A DNA stretch of 64,000 nt from Drechslerella dactyloides (GCA_020064725.1 JAGTWJ010000010.1:1178001-1242000); one strand, 5' to 3'. Positions 1 through 12,079 are shown, counted from the first letter of the stretch. Program-made: numbers and translations. The notes: a model not told the origin generated them from the sequence alone.

Positions 1-1410
1 GGACCCTCGTTGCAGGAGGCCATGTTGTGCGGTAGCTTTTGAGCGCAGCTTTGGAGTGCGGGCTGCTTCATCGGGGTCAGGTACCGAGAGGGTGTCTTGC
101 GGTTTGTCTTGTGTCCCTGATTCTTTCATATCGAAGAGATCGCGATCAGGTGATTCTTCAGAACTAAGTAAGGAATGTGTAAGGGAGGGGTGTTGAGGAA
201 GGGGTTCAACGATGATATCTCCGTTTAAGACATCCGCAGTGGGGATTTCCAAGGTCTTATCAATAGAAGCTCTGTACTGATGTCTGGAGGCGCTAGGTGA
301 GAAGCTAGCAGCAGTTGGGGATTGAATCGCTGACGTAGAAGCAGAAGTTCTCCTGCCGTCTTTGCCAGGGGGAGCGGCATTCGATGTTGGAGCTTCAGCT
401 TTAGCTAGAGACTGTTCCAAATTCTTGTCGTTGAGAGCCTTCCCTAAACCCGACACTTTACCCAGATAGCCTCCCATCTCGATAACATCATCGTCGTCAT
501 CTGTGGATATTTCGCTCGCCCTATCATTATCCACGTCATTTTCCAGATTTTGGTCGATATCATTTTCCAAGTCGGCGTCGACAGGTTTTGTACTCAAAGG
601 GTCGTATGCTCTGCCGGATTTTACGCTCAGCAGGCTTTCGCGTCTGGAATGTGTTTGCTGATTTTGCGGATCAACTAGCACGGCCGACCCCTCATTTAAA
701 GAAGTCGCGAGAGAGTCGTACTCTGGGTCCGCGGCAAACTCCGTCCGCGAATCCGACGTTTCAAACGGGGCCGGTGACGGCTGATAAGGCACTTCCCGTG
801 GAAAAGTCGCCGTGCCCGGTGTCCTTTGGCCCGTTGATGTCAAAGACCTAGAGCTGTTCGCCCGGCTCAACTCTCCGTAGAGCTTCTCTTTCACAGAGCT
901 TTTCCGGTCTTCCGGCTGAGGCGTCCTCGTCGCCATCCTGTCCACTATGACGGTCTTCCTTGTCGGTCCCTTGATTGGGGATATCAGTTCTTGAAATGGA
1001 CTGACAGGACTAACATCAGACGGTTTCGTCGTGCCAGTGGTGGACGTCGGAGAGGCCAGCTGCGAGGTTTCTGCGCTTGACGCCTCGATATGAGAGTAAC
1101 CGGACCGGATGCTAGCCGCATCGTCGTTCTTGCCCGATTCGGATCTCGGCTTTTTTGACGGCGAATCTGGAGAATCCCTGGTACTTCCGACGACGGCGCC
1201 CTTCACCAGGCTATATATGCGGTTCAGGCCGGTCTGCTCGGGAATAACGGATTTTCGCTTCGAAGGCGTGAGAGCAAAGCTCGTGAGGGTCGGCGAGTTG
1301 GCAGCCACGGCATGGATGTCATCGAGGACAGCTGGGTCCAGCGGTTGGGCGGGTGTGAGAACAGACGATTCGCTGTCTACTGATGGTCGACGCGGATGCA
1401 GGCGTTCCAT
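1..1410 (-). CDS. N-terminal part of a large Ser/Pro-rich protein, cut by the window edge
   Basis: An open frame of 470 codons starts at the ATG whose complement lies at 1408-1410 (A at -3) and runs without a stop to base 1, so the 3' end lies outside the window. The visible protein is low in complexity and rich in Ser, Thr and Pro. Near residues 20-60 there is a more ordered stretch containing SPTLTSFALTP and LNRIYSLVKGAV. A short acidic run of Asp residues (DDDDD) lies in the second half. No catalytic domain is visible. The N-terminal layout (a helix-like 'DDIHAVAANSPTLTSF' block followed by 'GLNRIYSLVKG') reminds me of disordered N-termini of large fungal signalling kinases such as the Fab1/PIKfyve type. 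That is a weak resemblance and not an assignment. The frame has coding character throughout; only the identity is open. Confidence 0.7.
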   Translation of the reverse strand, partial: MERLHPRRPSVDSESSVLTPAQPLDPAVLDDIHAVAANSPTLTSFALTPSKRKSVIPEQTGLNRIYSLVKGAVVGSTRDSPDSPSKKPRSESGKNDDAASIRSGYSHIEASSAETSQLASPTSTTGTTKPSDVSPVSPFQELISPIKGPTRKTVIVDRMATRTPQPEDRKSSVKEKLYGELSRANSSRSLTSTGQRTPGTATFPREVPYQPSPAPFETSDSRTEFAADPEYDSLATSLNEGSAVLVDPQNQQTHSRRESLLSVKSGRAYDPLSTKPVDADLENDIDQNLENDVDNDRASEISTDDDDDVIEMGGYLGKVSGLGKALNDKNLEQSLAKAEAPTSNAAPPGKDGRRTSASTSAIQSPTAASFSPSASRHQYRASIDKTLEIPTADVLNGDIIVEPLPQHPSLTHSLLSSEESPDRDLFDMKESGTQDKPQDTLSVPDPDEAARTPKLRSKATAQHGLLQRGS

Positions 1411-3452
1411 CTTGTTGACAGCAGAGCTGGGTGGCACTGCGACGTCAGTATACGTCCGGAGGAAGCTGATCTCGGTCGTCACGGACGGGAAAGAAGCCTA
1501 CGGAGGAGAGATGCGAGAAGACGACGAGCTAGCAGGCTAAAAGACGGTTCTGGGAATCTATTAACCCTTATCTAACGCACTGGCTTCGCTGAACTGTCTG
1601 ACTGTTGGCGACATGAGACGTGGATACCGCGGGGAAGCTGGGTGGGTTTTGGAGATGCGGATCTGGTGGCGATGGGTGCTTGACGGGTCGACTTCCTCTA
1701 ACGGCAGCACATTTGTCAGAAAGGGAAAACAGGCGATGCCAAACCGAGAATTCGACAGCGATGGGAGACGAGATTCGCACCCCGGGACCTGACGTATGCG
1801 CCAGGGCGGCGTGCGCTGGATCGGAGTACCTGGGTCTGTAGCGCCGGCGACATGTGGAGGCCGGTACTCTGCTGGAGCTTGGGAGATCGCGCGCCTGGCA
1901 AGGATCCGGGCTGACGAAACCAGTCTCGGCTAAGGTTTAACTATGCAAACGACGACAGCAGAGCATCGATCGCGATCGAGATATCAGCTCAGGCACCGGA
2001 TATATATATCGTAACAGCGCGAGAGACAGGAACGGAGACGTTGGTAAATAACGAGGGATAAGCTGCTTTATACTGGCGGCCACGACCAGAGATGTCGCCT
2101 AGCTGCATGCGACGTAGCCGCGACTCTCGATGAGCAGCTGGCCCGCTAGCGCTGCTCGCCAAAGTCTAGCGCCAAGACTAGCTGCTGCCCTCTGGTTCGC
2201 TGCCCTTCGACAGGTAAGCACTTGATCACTTAGTTGTCAGTAGGCTGGTGTCAATCATTCCGGCCAGTTAGTGAGGTTGTAGGTCGTTGGCCTACTATCC
2301 GCAGACTGCTCGTCAGTCTGAGGAATTAAATTCGCTGCTTCAGGTTTCTCGACCTCCAAAAGCATATTATGTGTTGCCCTTGGCTTAGTCATATTCCCAG
2401 AGCTTGAGCTCAAGGTGTATTACAATTGGACGCCTCCCGAGACCAGGGACGCCTAAGCCATCCGGATCCCCTCTCTTCTCAAAAACTCTGCAGACCCTTT
2501 GGTCTTTTCTTCTTTCTCTGAAGGCGTACCAGTGCTTAAAAAAGGTACTTTGACCTGAGCGAAATATTTGAAACTTAAACCTAGCTCATAACATGGGAGA
2601 AAACTGCAACAACTGTCAACACGCTCGCACAAGCAGGGGGAAGGGGCGTCCCGTTTTTTGAGAGGAGCTCGAGGACGATCCATTCGTTCATCCAGCGCGT
2701 GTGCCGAATGAACGGAGGAATGTATGTACATGTACATAAGCAGGGCGGATCATTACATGCTGTACGGACTGCAGGTATCTCTTTCTCTTCGTGCGGTCTG
2801 CCTCGCGAGACCACCCTTTCTCAGATTTCTATGGTGCATAGTATGCGCGTATATTTCTTGTGTCGTACAAAACATCCAGTCTGCGACTTCAAGCGACAGG
2901 GGCAGCCTGCGGCACAGCACTGTTGCTGAACACCCATTGGGCCTGTCGACCAAGTTCTTGGGAAGATGACTAGATGCGTCCCGCCAAAGTGTAGTCTCGG
3001 GGACGCAACCCAAAGTGACACAGCGAGGGAGCCTGTTTGGTTCTGGTGTAATGCTATTACAGGCCTAGCACAGCCGCAGGTAATGATGCCTGCAGCTGGC
3101 AAGCGTGTTTGCCCGTATGTGATTTGGGATCGCGATCGTGGGAATCCAGGCTTCGAAACCCATGGGCTCCTCGAATTCGCGAGATACGTATTGGCGATAT
3201 ATTTTAAACCCCCTTATGGCCCTCCTCCTTTCGGGCCGCGCTGGGGTTGTTCTCCTACCGGAGTAACCGCGAGATTTTAAATACTACTACTATGTACGCG
3301 GGCAAAGTAACATGCCTGTAGTCTCGATTTTTCTCGTCAATATTGCAATAAAGACTCACAGTAAGCCTCAACTTATGTGCACCATACCCTACGATTATTT
3401 TCAATTTTCTCACGGTGCATATCGTAACTCTCAGTTCCCGAATATTTAGAAT
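1411..3452. other. Divergent intergenic region
   Basis: About 2 kb separates the left-edge gene (minus) from the aspartic-protease-like gene (plus), so it should hold both promoters. Small open frames occur on both strands, but none has coding character or a recognisable family. It contains a perfect 16-bp palindrome at 2723-2738 and GATCGC-type palindromes near 1967-1978 and 3129-3138. I see no tRNA or repeat family. Confidence 0.6.
2723..2738. repeat. Perfect 16-bp palindrome (TATGTACATGTACATA)
   Basis: Both 8-nt arms match exactly with no spacer. Its core GTACATGTAC recurs at 35847-35856 and 51292-51301, always between genes. Confidence 0.75.
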
Positions 3453-5761
3453 ATGGCTTCTTTGAGCTGCACAAACATGCTTTTCATGCTACTTTGCTTT
3501 ATGTCCGCCGCCACTGCTGCCGCCTCGCCTCAACAAACGAGAATGTCGGTTGCGAAGCGGCAAAACCCGAATTGTAGAGACGTGCTTCCGGTCGTCATGC
3601 CTTTCGGGGGAGTACCGCTGGCGCCGGAGACTGCGTTTCCGCCGCATCCCACAGCCTTTGGAGTCAAGATGGTAGTCGGTAACCAACCCATGGCATTTTA
3701 CATCAAGTACGTTATCACTTGTCTACATCCGTTACGAAAACTCTTCTTTTGATAATTATCCGGGCTTGAAGTCCTACCGGGTATTATGATGCCACACTCT
3801 GATACCCGTACGTCTGACTGCTTGTCAGACAAATTAGAGCTCGTAGCTTGCATTACTAAAGGGAAAAAGAGGGCAAAATGAAATAACAAATCTAACATTC
3901 TCCTGATACCGATCCGAAGCATCAACGAAAAGAATACGTTTGTAGCGGGCGCGAACAATACCAAAAACTGTACCGGTGTCAGGAACATACAAGCGGAATG
4001 TTTGCTTGAGTTTCCAGGTGTCGATAAAATAGGTGCATCTGAAGTTGAATGTGACGGCCTATATGATCCCACACAATCACCCGACTTTATGGCTGGTGAT
4101 ACAATCATTGATGAATCCGTGAAAGATTCCGGTGGTAATGCCACGAGACTAGGTGACGCCCATATTCCCTCTCGATCTCAACCATACATCAATGGAAAAG
4201 ACACAATTGCACTTGGTAATATAACACTCAAACAATTTGCTTTTACTTCTTCAACGGGAGCATTTTCTCAGGTTTCCCCAGGGTCCGGTATCACAACGGC
4301 CGTCGTATTTCGGCCTTCTTACGTTGGACTAAATATCGAATCGGACCTCCTGACAAGACTGAAGTTTGAGGGTTCTATATTAACTAGAAGTTGGAGCTTC
4401 TTCAGAGGACGGATCAACGCCAACGACGACAAATCTCTCGTATCGCAACCTGGCTCCTTAATTCTTGGTGGCTACGATAAAAACAAAGTTGGCGGCCGGT
4501 TCGCAGCGTTTGATATTGGCGGCGTAGGTTGCACTCTACGCGTGAGAGTTAGTGGGATAAAGTGGGCCGATCAAGAAATCTTGAATTCATCAGAAACATT
4601 TACTGCATGCGTGAATCCAGGAAGTAGCGATTTTCAATTTCCGCAGGCGATATTCGAGCGTCTTAAGACGCCCCTGGACCGCACATGGTCCTTACCAGAA
4701 ATCCTCCTGCTTCACAATAAATCCGGCGAAAATTTCAATCCTATATTTCCTCCACGGGTCGCGGGGGTACTAATGGAGGACTATGATGCTGCATATCTTG
4801 AGACGTATAGGTATGTTCAAAATACTCAACCCGTATCTGTATATATACCGGTATGCATTGCGTAGATCCGATACGAAGGCTATATATTTACCGCACCTTT
4901 CATCTAACTGATTTCGTTGCTAAATTTTCACTCGCAATATATCTGCAATGCAGTTCGCCTTTAGGAAATAGCCCTCTACGTTTGTCGTTGGACATCCAGG
5001 GGTCAAAAGGCGAATATTTAGTGGTGGACATCCCGTATCACCAGCTACTTCAGCCAAGATACACTACCGATACCGAAGACGGGTCTATCATACGAGACTC
5101 AGAGTCCAGTCCCTTTGTTTTTACGATAAGTCCTCAGAATACCGACGACAAAGTCCTACCTATTTTTGGGCTCCCGTTTCTCTCCTCCGCATATTTGACC
5201 GTCAATTACGATAATTCGACTTTCAGCTTGGCGCCAGTTGCAACCCCTATTGCGGACGAAACGATACCAGTACCCATTAAAGACACGTCGTGCCTCTCGC
5301 TCCCGCCTGTCGTATCTATAACCGGCGTGTCTGACCCGGACCTGCTTAAGTATACACCAGGGATTCAGTCTAAGCCTCCTGGAATGCACAAATCTATCAA
5401 AGCATTGCTTATCGCAGGACCTCTTGTCGGGGTAGCTCTCGCCCTTCTCTGTGGATATTTGGTCTGGAGGAGAGTTAGAAAGCATGATTTGCAGGAGCTA
5501 CCCGATATACCGCTTGGAGATTGTCCAGTGACACATGAGAGTGGTGGAGAACCTATTCACCAAGCGGATGGCCACGAAGTATTCCAAGCGGATAGCAATG
5601 CTATCCATCATATAGGCGACGATTTTGGCTCCCGGGTGCAGCCGAATCTCTCTCGGAATACCGTGGATTCGGATGAAGGCCGAAGAGAAGCGCAAATTGA
5701 TGATATACTGATGCCTGATACAGAGGCCTCGCGCGCACGAATATCAACGGAAAGCGCCTAG
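3453..5761 (+). CDS. Membrane-anchored aspartic-protease-like protein, probably catalytically inactive
   Basis: Three exons fit in phase: 3453-3706, 3920-4810 and 4954-5761, giving about 650 residues. Intron 1 has a CTAAC branch site before its acceptor. The start ATG opens a signal peptide (hydrophobic LFMLLCFMSAATAAA). The middle has pepsin-fold (family A1) landmarks: 'SLILGGYDKNKVGGRFAAF' and a 'GLNIESDLL' segment, as in fungal A1-like proteins. Where the second catalytic motif (DS/TG-T/S) should be, I read CVNPGSSDFQFP, with Asn in place of Asp. The first motif region reads INEKNTFV, also without D-T/S-G. A transmembrane helix (LLIAGPLVGVALALLCGYLV) and a basic cytoplasmic start follow, then about 110 hydrophilic residues. 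Several N-glycosylation sites lie in the ectodomain. I infer a type I membrane pseudoprotease. Its ligand or role is unknown. Confidence 0.75.
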
Positions 5762-6905
5762 CTTGCGACAAAAAACACGGCCCTATCCTCTATTTGGCAG
5801 TTTTTGCTGAGCAGCTAGCTAAATCAAGGTCCGCAACCTGGGTGGCAAGATATAGTCTCGGGGCAAGATAGCTAATTCATGTACACTATTCGCGGAATAT
5901 CGGTCTTTTGAAGCTCTATAGCTAGCTATGCCTGTGCAAATATCTTCTAACTGTGGAGATTTGACGAGTGCAAAAAATTATATCGAATCTCAATTGAAAT
6001 AACAATGTTGGCAGCATCTCAAGAGGCAAATCCAGATATTTTGGGCATTTGAGACATGAAGCTCGAATGGTCTTGAAGACTGGCATCGATTCTGGCTTGA
6101 GCTCGGAGACTACGTCCCCCTTACCATAGATATGTTGCAATTATCTCGTAAACCAAACGTCGTAAAGCTGGATCTAAATTTGATGTATATTGATCGATCC
6201 CGGTAAGTTAACAGTTTACATAGACTAGTCAACTAGTAGGTAGGTACTAGCCCTGTTAGTACCCAGACAAGTACCTACTACTTCAGTGTTTGTTAGTAGC
6301 CATCTGGTAGCTACTAGCTTGGGATCCTTGAGTAGATGTACCGCCTAGCGACATGCCCAGCATCTCGAGAAAAATACCACACTAACGATACGAGTTGCTG
6401 AGCTCATGTTCGTTGGCCGCGCGCGTCGCGCGTCTTTTCGCCGCAGACAACACTACCACCGCGCAACATGACAGCTGACAGCGCCCGTATGAATTCCTTG
6501 ACCGATGCAATCTCCAATTACAACCGCTAGCTCGGGCATCATCAGCAGGAAGACAGCTCCCGACATCCTACCCTTTACGGTACTTCCAACGGCGATACCA
6601 AGCTACCACCCACCTGTCACTTCCACCTGCGACGCAGTTTGATTTCATACGCGATCGAGCTTAGCTGCAAGCGAGTTTTGATCGTTCTCAGCAAGGCTTC
6701 TAGCACCGCGGTTACTATGATTCTCGCCGTCCTCCAACCTCGTTCTGAAAGTGTCATTTTACCCAGCTATCCTACCATAGCCGGTTAGTTGTGCGACTTA
6801 CCAGCTACCTCATACGTTAGCTAATCGGTTCGCGATCCAGATATCTACTCTTTTGATACTTTCTTAGAGCTGTAGCACGGACCATTTGAGCTATCGGTTC
6901 TCAGT
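5762..6905. other. Intergenic region
   Basis: Separates the protease-like gene from the TPP1-like gene. No supported gene. It holds the imperfect inverted repeat at 6235-6282 and many short TAGTA/GTAC words. The last 300 bases are probably the promoter and leader of the downstream gene. Confidence 0.5.
6235..6282. repeat. Imperfect inverted repeat, 14/13-nt arms
   Basis: The left arm AGTAGGTAGGTACT (6235-6248) pairs with AGTACCTACTACT (6270-6282) except for one missing C, across a 21-nt loop. It could be a DNA cruciform or hairpin, a binding site for a dimeric regulator, or a relic of a small element. There is no direct evidence of function. Confidence 0.55.
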
Positions 6906-9900
6906 ATGGACCTCCTACGCCACGGATGGATCCAAGAGGACCTCACCCTCGAGCTCCAGAAGCTTACCCAAGGGATGCAAGATACCCGCGAGGATAGAGG
7001 GAAGGTCGCCAGACGCTCTGCTAGGGTAATTGCTAAACAGCTGAAGAAGACGCTCCTGGAAAATCTCGACCCTGATCAAGGTATTGAAGAGAGACGCATC
7101 CGGCCGGCCGACTGGACTCCTCCCCGATATATAGAATCTCAACTGGTGGAGTCATCACATAAATACATACAGATTGTTGAGGTAAGAGTGGAAGCAGCCT
7201 CTGATATCTAGGAAGTTCGGCCTAGTTAACACCAACGTTTCTTCTAGCTCAAAAACGGAGCCATCCAACCTGGAAAACCATTCAAGGCCGTCGTAGGAGA
7301 CGGGCGCGTCTCGATTCCAGCAATTTTCAAATTAAATCTTGGTGACAGCTTCGACAGCTCCAAAAACATCCATCTTATCAAAAAGGGGGCTGTGGTCCAA
7401 GTTACCAAGTACAGATTTCGTTTCCCCGGTTCCTGTCAGAACAGTTGGCAGGATGGCATTGTCCGAGAAGACCAAAGGAATGCGGTTAGAACTGGGGGAC
7501 GAGGGGGCAGCGAGCGAAAGTGGCGTCTCCCGCCGAAAACCCACTACTCGAATACGACAGCGATCTGTGCATATCGCTGTGAGAAAGACTTTGCAGCTTC
7601 GACGGAGCCATGCCTACAAATAGAGACGCTTACCGTCCTCAGCGGAGACGACCATATCTACGGGGAGTCCAAGCCTGTTGGGAAGATACCGAGCATCAAG
7701 ACGGTCATCGCAGACTTTCCAATGTTACCGATCGCGCTTCCTTCCCCTGATCAATGGGGTTCTAACATCGTCCAACGAGTTGCGGAAATCTGGTATACAC
7801 AGATCGCATGGTGCAAGTTCTCAAGTAGCTTGAGCCGTAAAATTGCGCGCAATTTCGCAGAGATCAGATACGTCTTCGAGCAGGGATTCCGGCCAGACGC
7901 CAAAGCTATCTCAAAAATCACTCGGGCCGCAAAAAGTCAAGTATTTGACCAGCTGTATAGCCAAGAGTGTCCGATAAATGGACTCCTTGACATTCGGCGA
8001 GTCTATATAGACATCCAATGGATACTGGAGCCAAAAACCGCAGCTCCTGCAGCACCTGTCCATTACATCCCAGGTACGCGCCTCCTTATGCCAACCATAA
8101 AACCGAAGAGTCCAGGCACCGATGGGATTGGGATCCACGACGCGTCTTCCTCGCAGCACGATATGATGGGAACGCAGGTTTTTGCTACTCAGTTTCCAGT
8201 GGCACGTCGTGCTTCCGCGGATCTCGCATCGACACAAGCCGCCGATGGCCCTGCTGATATCGAGCGTCGTATCGCGGACTTCAGACTCGGGGAGCTTGAC
8301 ATTACCGAAAAGAATAATTTTTGTGCCATAATGCGGACCCTGTATGAGAAAGTCGAGCGAGGGGAACACATGATGAAGAACGTACAGGGAATTTGTGACC
8401 ACATTGCGGATTTCTACGCCACTCTAACGTTTAAACGGCTGTATCGCGGCAGGTGTCGGATGGAACCTCTGGTCAGTGTCGTAGTGGAAGAGCCTACACT
8501 ACAAGAACGCGGAAATGACATCGACATCAAAATGGAGGACGTCGACGAGACTGAGAACCTTGCACCTGAGCCTAGGCCATCCGTGGAAGAGAAATCGCAG
8601 CTCAGGGCAAAAATAGAGGAGCATCAGCATCCCCTAGTCGAGCCCGAAGTCTCGACAGCTCCGGGACGTCAGCGAGAACCACCCCCCATATTAACCCAGC
8701 CTCCGTCTACGGCAATACCGCAAAAAAGGGCCCTGAGTATCCTCATGAAACGCCCACTACGGCCAAAGGAGGAAATCAATCAAATCCTTTCGAATAAGAA
8801 ACCCCGTTTATCAGCAGACGCAGAGATGCTTGTCAGGACGAAACCTATCGAGCCAACTCCCACACTCACTATGCATGCCAGACCCTCCGCGGTACGACCC
8901 CAAGCACCACCTGTAAAGACTATAGAAAATGAAGCGCGTCTTCCGGCTCAGCAGAAGCCTCGCCAGTCTGGCAATCAGTTGACACGTCTGCCTCCAGCAC
9001 CACCAGCACGTCAGGAACGCGAGCGAGCCTCACCGCTATCTATGACGCCATTGGAAGAGATATCTCGTAGTGAAGGGAGCAAGAGCGGCGACAAGAAAAG
9101 ACCCGAGAAAAGACCCGAGAAAAGACCCGAATCCAGGGCCGAATCCAAAAACCTGAGCGCAAAGGCGTCTATTCACCTATCAGATGACGAGTCCCATAAG
9201 CGTCGCTCGCCGTCCGTGCATCACCTGGCGGAGGAAGAGCATCTCAAGCTCCACCCCCCGAAAGCACGAAGACGAGATCGTCGCCAACGCGATCCAGATG
9301 TGGCTATACCTCCCTCAGACGAAGAATCTGAACCACTCAAGGTCGTTGCTGTTTCCGCAAAGGGAAAATCGCCAAAACGGCACGTCGGACCACTAGCGTC
9401 CCGTGAGGGGGGTCGTAGCAGTAGCAAGCTTCAACAACGCACCACTCCGGGTGAAGGGCCTCGTCAGTACAGTCCAGATACTCAGAGTGCCGATACTAGA
9501 TTGGAGCTGCAATCCCCAATGGAAGATGCTGTATCTATACCACCACCTCCCCGAAGGATAAAAGACAAAAAGCTGCCTCAATATCAAAGAGAACAAACCG
9601 ACAACGTAAAGCCTCGGCGTTCTCCTTCCCTGTCACCACAGGCTGTACCAGATGCTGGTTCTGACAGCGATTCTTCGTTCGTCGCAATGGCTGCCTCTGT
9701 CAGGCGAGGCCGTGAGGAACTAAACCGAAAACCGGTACTTCCCCGCGATCGAACCAATATCACCGGTCGTGTATGACTGACGTTGGAATCTAGGAACCGC
9801 TCAGCAGGGTCAGAGTCCCTCGAGAGCAAGCGGTAGCGCTATCTAAACGATCATGTATGTCACAGCCATTTCGCATCCGGACAGACGCAAGCTAACAGCA

Positions 9901-11160
9901 GTAGCGCTCTGGCCACCTCCCAACGGAGACCTACAGAACCGGGTACACATTGAAAAGCAGCCAGCGCAGAAAGGTGACTCTCACGCGCCACTCGAATATC
10001 CACGAGACTTCCGACCATATGTTGACCCGATTGAAAACTCGACAGTAGCGGACTCGCAAAGTCAGCGACTCGACGAGGACAAGGTGCCCGGTGAGCAGCA
10101 TGTCTTTACTTTGACAAACCAAACAACCGAGCAGCAGCTGGAGCAAGAGCACCAATCTGAGGAAGACGAGCCCGTCGAGTGGGCCCAAACACCACCAGAG
10201 AGGCTTAAACATCCCGTTCGGCCCATAAATCAGCCCGTTAAACGGCCCGTCGAAGAGAACGACGATGAGGCATCGGAAGAAAGCTCGGATGATGAGTGTC
10301 TGAATTCAGATCCGCCGCCTGTGTCATCTGCTGAGGAGTATCAGATACCTTTCAGAAAAGAGGACCTTCCGGTGCCTGAGATCGATGCTACACCCCGTGA
10401 TGCCCCCGTTCGTAGACCGTCGCCAATCCTCCGGCCTCCGGCGCACCCGTATGTGTCTTCAGCACCATCTAGTCCAATAGCGGAACCTAGTGATAACGGT
10501 GAGGGAGAAATACCCGTCGATCAGCAGGCATCGACGGCGATAGCAAAGGAATCTGGCATCTCCAACGAAGAAGGCAATGACGACAAAGTAGACGAGGGAG
10601 AGAATGACGAGAGTGAGGAAGAGGGCTACGAGGAAGAGGAGAACGCCGCAGTTCATGTCCAGGTTTTGAAAACACCCTCGCAACACCCACGAACTATCCT
10701 GAGGACTGATGACGAAGATGAAAGCGAGCAAGCGGAGGAAAGCGAAGATGAAGATGACAACGAAGACGATGAAGTGCCAGCAACAGCATTGCCCCAAGCT
10801 GCCCCCCGCTCTGATGGCTCTGCACGTGCGTCTCCCCCTAGCAATCCCAGAGAAGAGGATGTAGAGATGGCCGTTCCGCCGACGAAAGCAGGATCGATGA
10901 AGTCACCGATGATTAGACAGAAAATAAAGACGACTATTATGAACCAAGAGGAGAGGGTATGTATTGTTTCTTCCGTTGGTTAACCTGCAGAGAATTCTCT
11001 CTGATGGTTCTTTTAGGTCCGGGACCCTCGACAAGCTCAACTTCGGCAAAAATTGGGGACCACGAATTATCGCGAGGAGCTACGCGAGCTCGAAGAAAAG
11101 GATATCAAGGAGCGGATGAAGAAAGAGTGGGAGGAATATTTCATGGCTAGCAACGAGTAG
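6906..11160 (+). CDS. Shelterin TPP1/Est3-like candidate with a long disordered tail
   Basis: Exon 1 is 6906-7181 and exon 2 starts at 7248 (intron 7182-7247, GTAAGA...TAG, phase 0). The last exon is 11017-11160 (intron 10957-11016, GTATGT...TAG). The N-terminal 200 residues carry the fold-like pattern 'GWIQEDLTLEL', 'WTPPRYIESQL', 'KAVVGDGRVSIPAIFKL' and 'IKKGAVVQVTKYRFRF'. I read this as an OB domain of the TPP1/Est3 telomere family. The rest is charged and disordered, with a KRPEKRPEKRPE repeat near 9098 and acidic Glu/Asp runs near 10560-10770. It ends in a helical tail (EELRELEEKDIKERMKKEWE). The frame stops at 9776 but an open frame resumes at about 9850. A phase-compatible intron (donor about 9769, acceptor at 9865 or about 9901) would join them, but this junction is uncertain. 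Alternatively these are two neighbouring genes. Confidence 0.5.
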
Positions 11161-11615
11161 CTAGTATGCCCGTATGGTGAAGAATCGGCATCCTTCGACA
11201 TGCAATGCACTAGCTTATGGCACGTCAGGGCGCGATTAAGTGTTTTTCGGGCTGTTTCAACGTTGGTTTTGAAGGAAGACGACGTATAATGGTACTTAAT
11301 GATATTACGGTTACGTGTAAACTTTTACTCCCGCATAATCCAATTCATACGGAAGACCTTCGAACTTGTAGCGTCGCAAGTTGAAATTATTGGCGGTCGA
11401 GATAGTGGACTCAGCGTTGTCCCAGCCGGCCGACTCCTTTATATCCGCGTTGTTCCGAAAATACTGCAACAGCAGAGCCAGTCTCGTGCAGCAGAGCCTC
11501 AACGTCAACTCTAAACCCCAAACAACCCCCACCAACCCGCAGCGAACAACCCCACCAGCAAGCAAGCTAGCCTACCGCCATCAGACAACCGCGGTACCGG
11601 GAGAGAAGGCTCGCG
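11161..11615. other. Short intergenic region / naa38 promoter
   Basis: A 455-bp gap between two same-strand genes. It presumably holds the 3' end of the upstream gene and the promoter of naa38. The last 120 bases before the ATG are C- and A-rich with no stop-free coding frame of note, consistent with a leader. Confidence 0.5.
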
Positions 11616-12079
11616 ATGAGCGACATCGTCAATGCCGAGGCGCTGCTGCACTCGTTCATCACGAAGACGCTGAGGGTTACGACGAAGGATACGCGCATGT
11701 TTGTCGGAGAGTTGAAGTGCACCGATCGTGTACGCCCGTCCTTTCTGTGTCCACTGACCGCTCTATCACATCGAACTTTTCGAACTCCATCGCTACGATA
11801 CGTGTACACTGTTATCGTTGCGTGGGTGTAGTAACAAGTATACACGTACGAGGCTAATCGGTAGATGTGCAGGACGCAAATCTGATACTCTCGCGAACGC
11901 ACGAATACCGGCTGCCAAAGTTCAATCCGGAGGATGTCGGGCGGAAAGTCGACTTGACGTCACGGTTCCTGGGATTGGTGGTGGTCATGGGGGCCGATAT
12001 CTCGCGGATTGAGGTCAATGAGGGGAGTGGTGGCCTGCGGATGCCGGTTGCAGATACGGATTCGACGATGGAGGCGTGA
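11616..12079 (+). CDS. naa38: N-alpha-acetyltransferase NatC auxiliary subunit, Sm-like (Naa38/Mak31)
   Basis: Two exons, 11616-11729 and 11873-12079, join in phase 0 (GTACGC donor, GTGCAG acceptor) to give 106 residues. The product is a single Sm/LSm domain. Sm1 reads 'LLHSFITKTLRVTTKDTRMF' followed by VGELKCTDRDANLIL, and Sm2 includes 'RFLGLVVVMGADISRIEV'. 'KCTDRDANLIL' corresponds to the conserved turn of LSMD1/Naa38 proteins ('CTDK..N.IL'). In the family this subunit joins Naa30 and Naa35 in the ribosome-associated NatC complex, which acetylates N-terminal Met followed by hydrophobic residues. It lies between the TPP1-like gene and the convergent rps11. The alternative would be another LSm-like protein, but the size and the late, low-complexity C-terminus favour Naa38. 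Confidence 0.8.

Noticed and set aside
3150..3165. TTCGAAA motif resembling a tRNA B-box
   Set aside because: Flanking bases do not form a T-stem and no A-box lies upstream.
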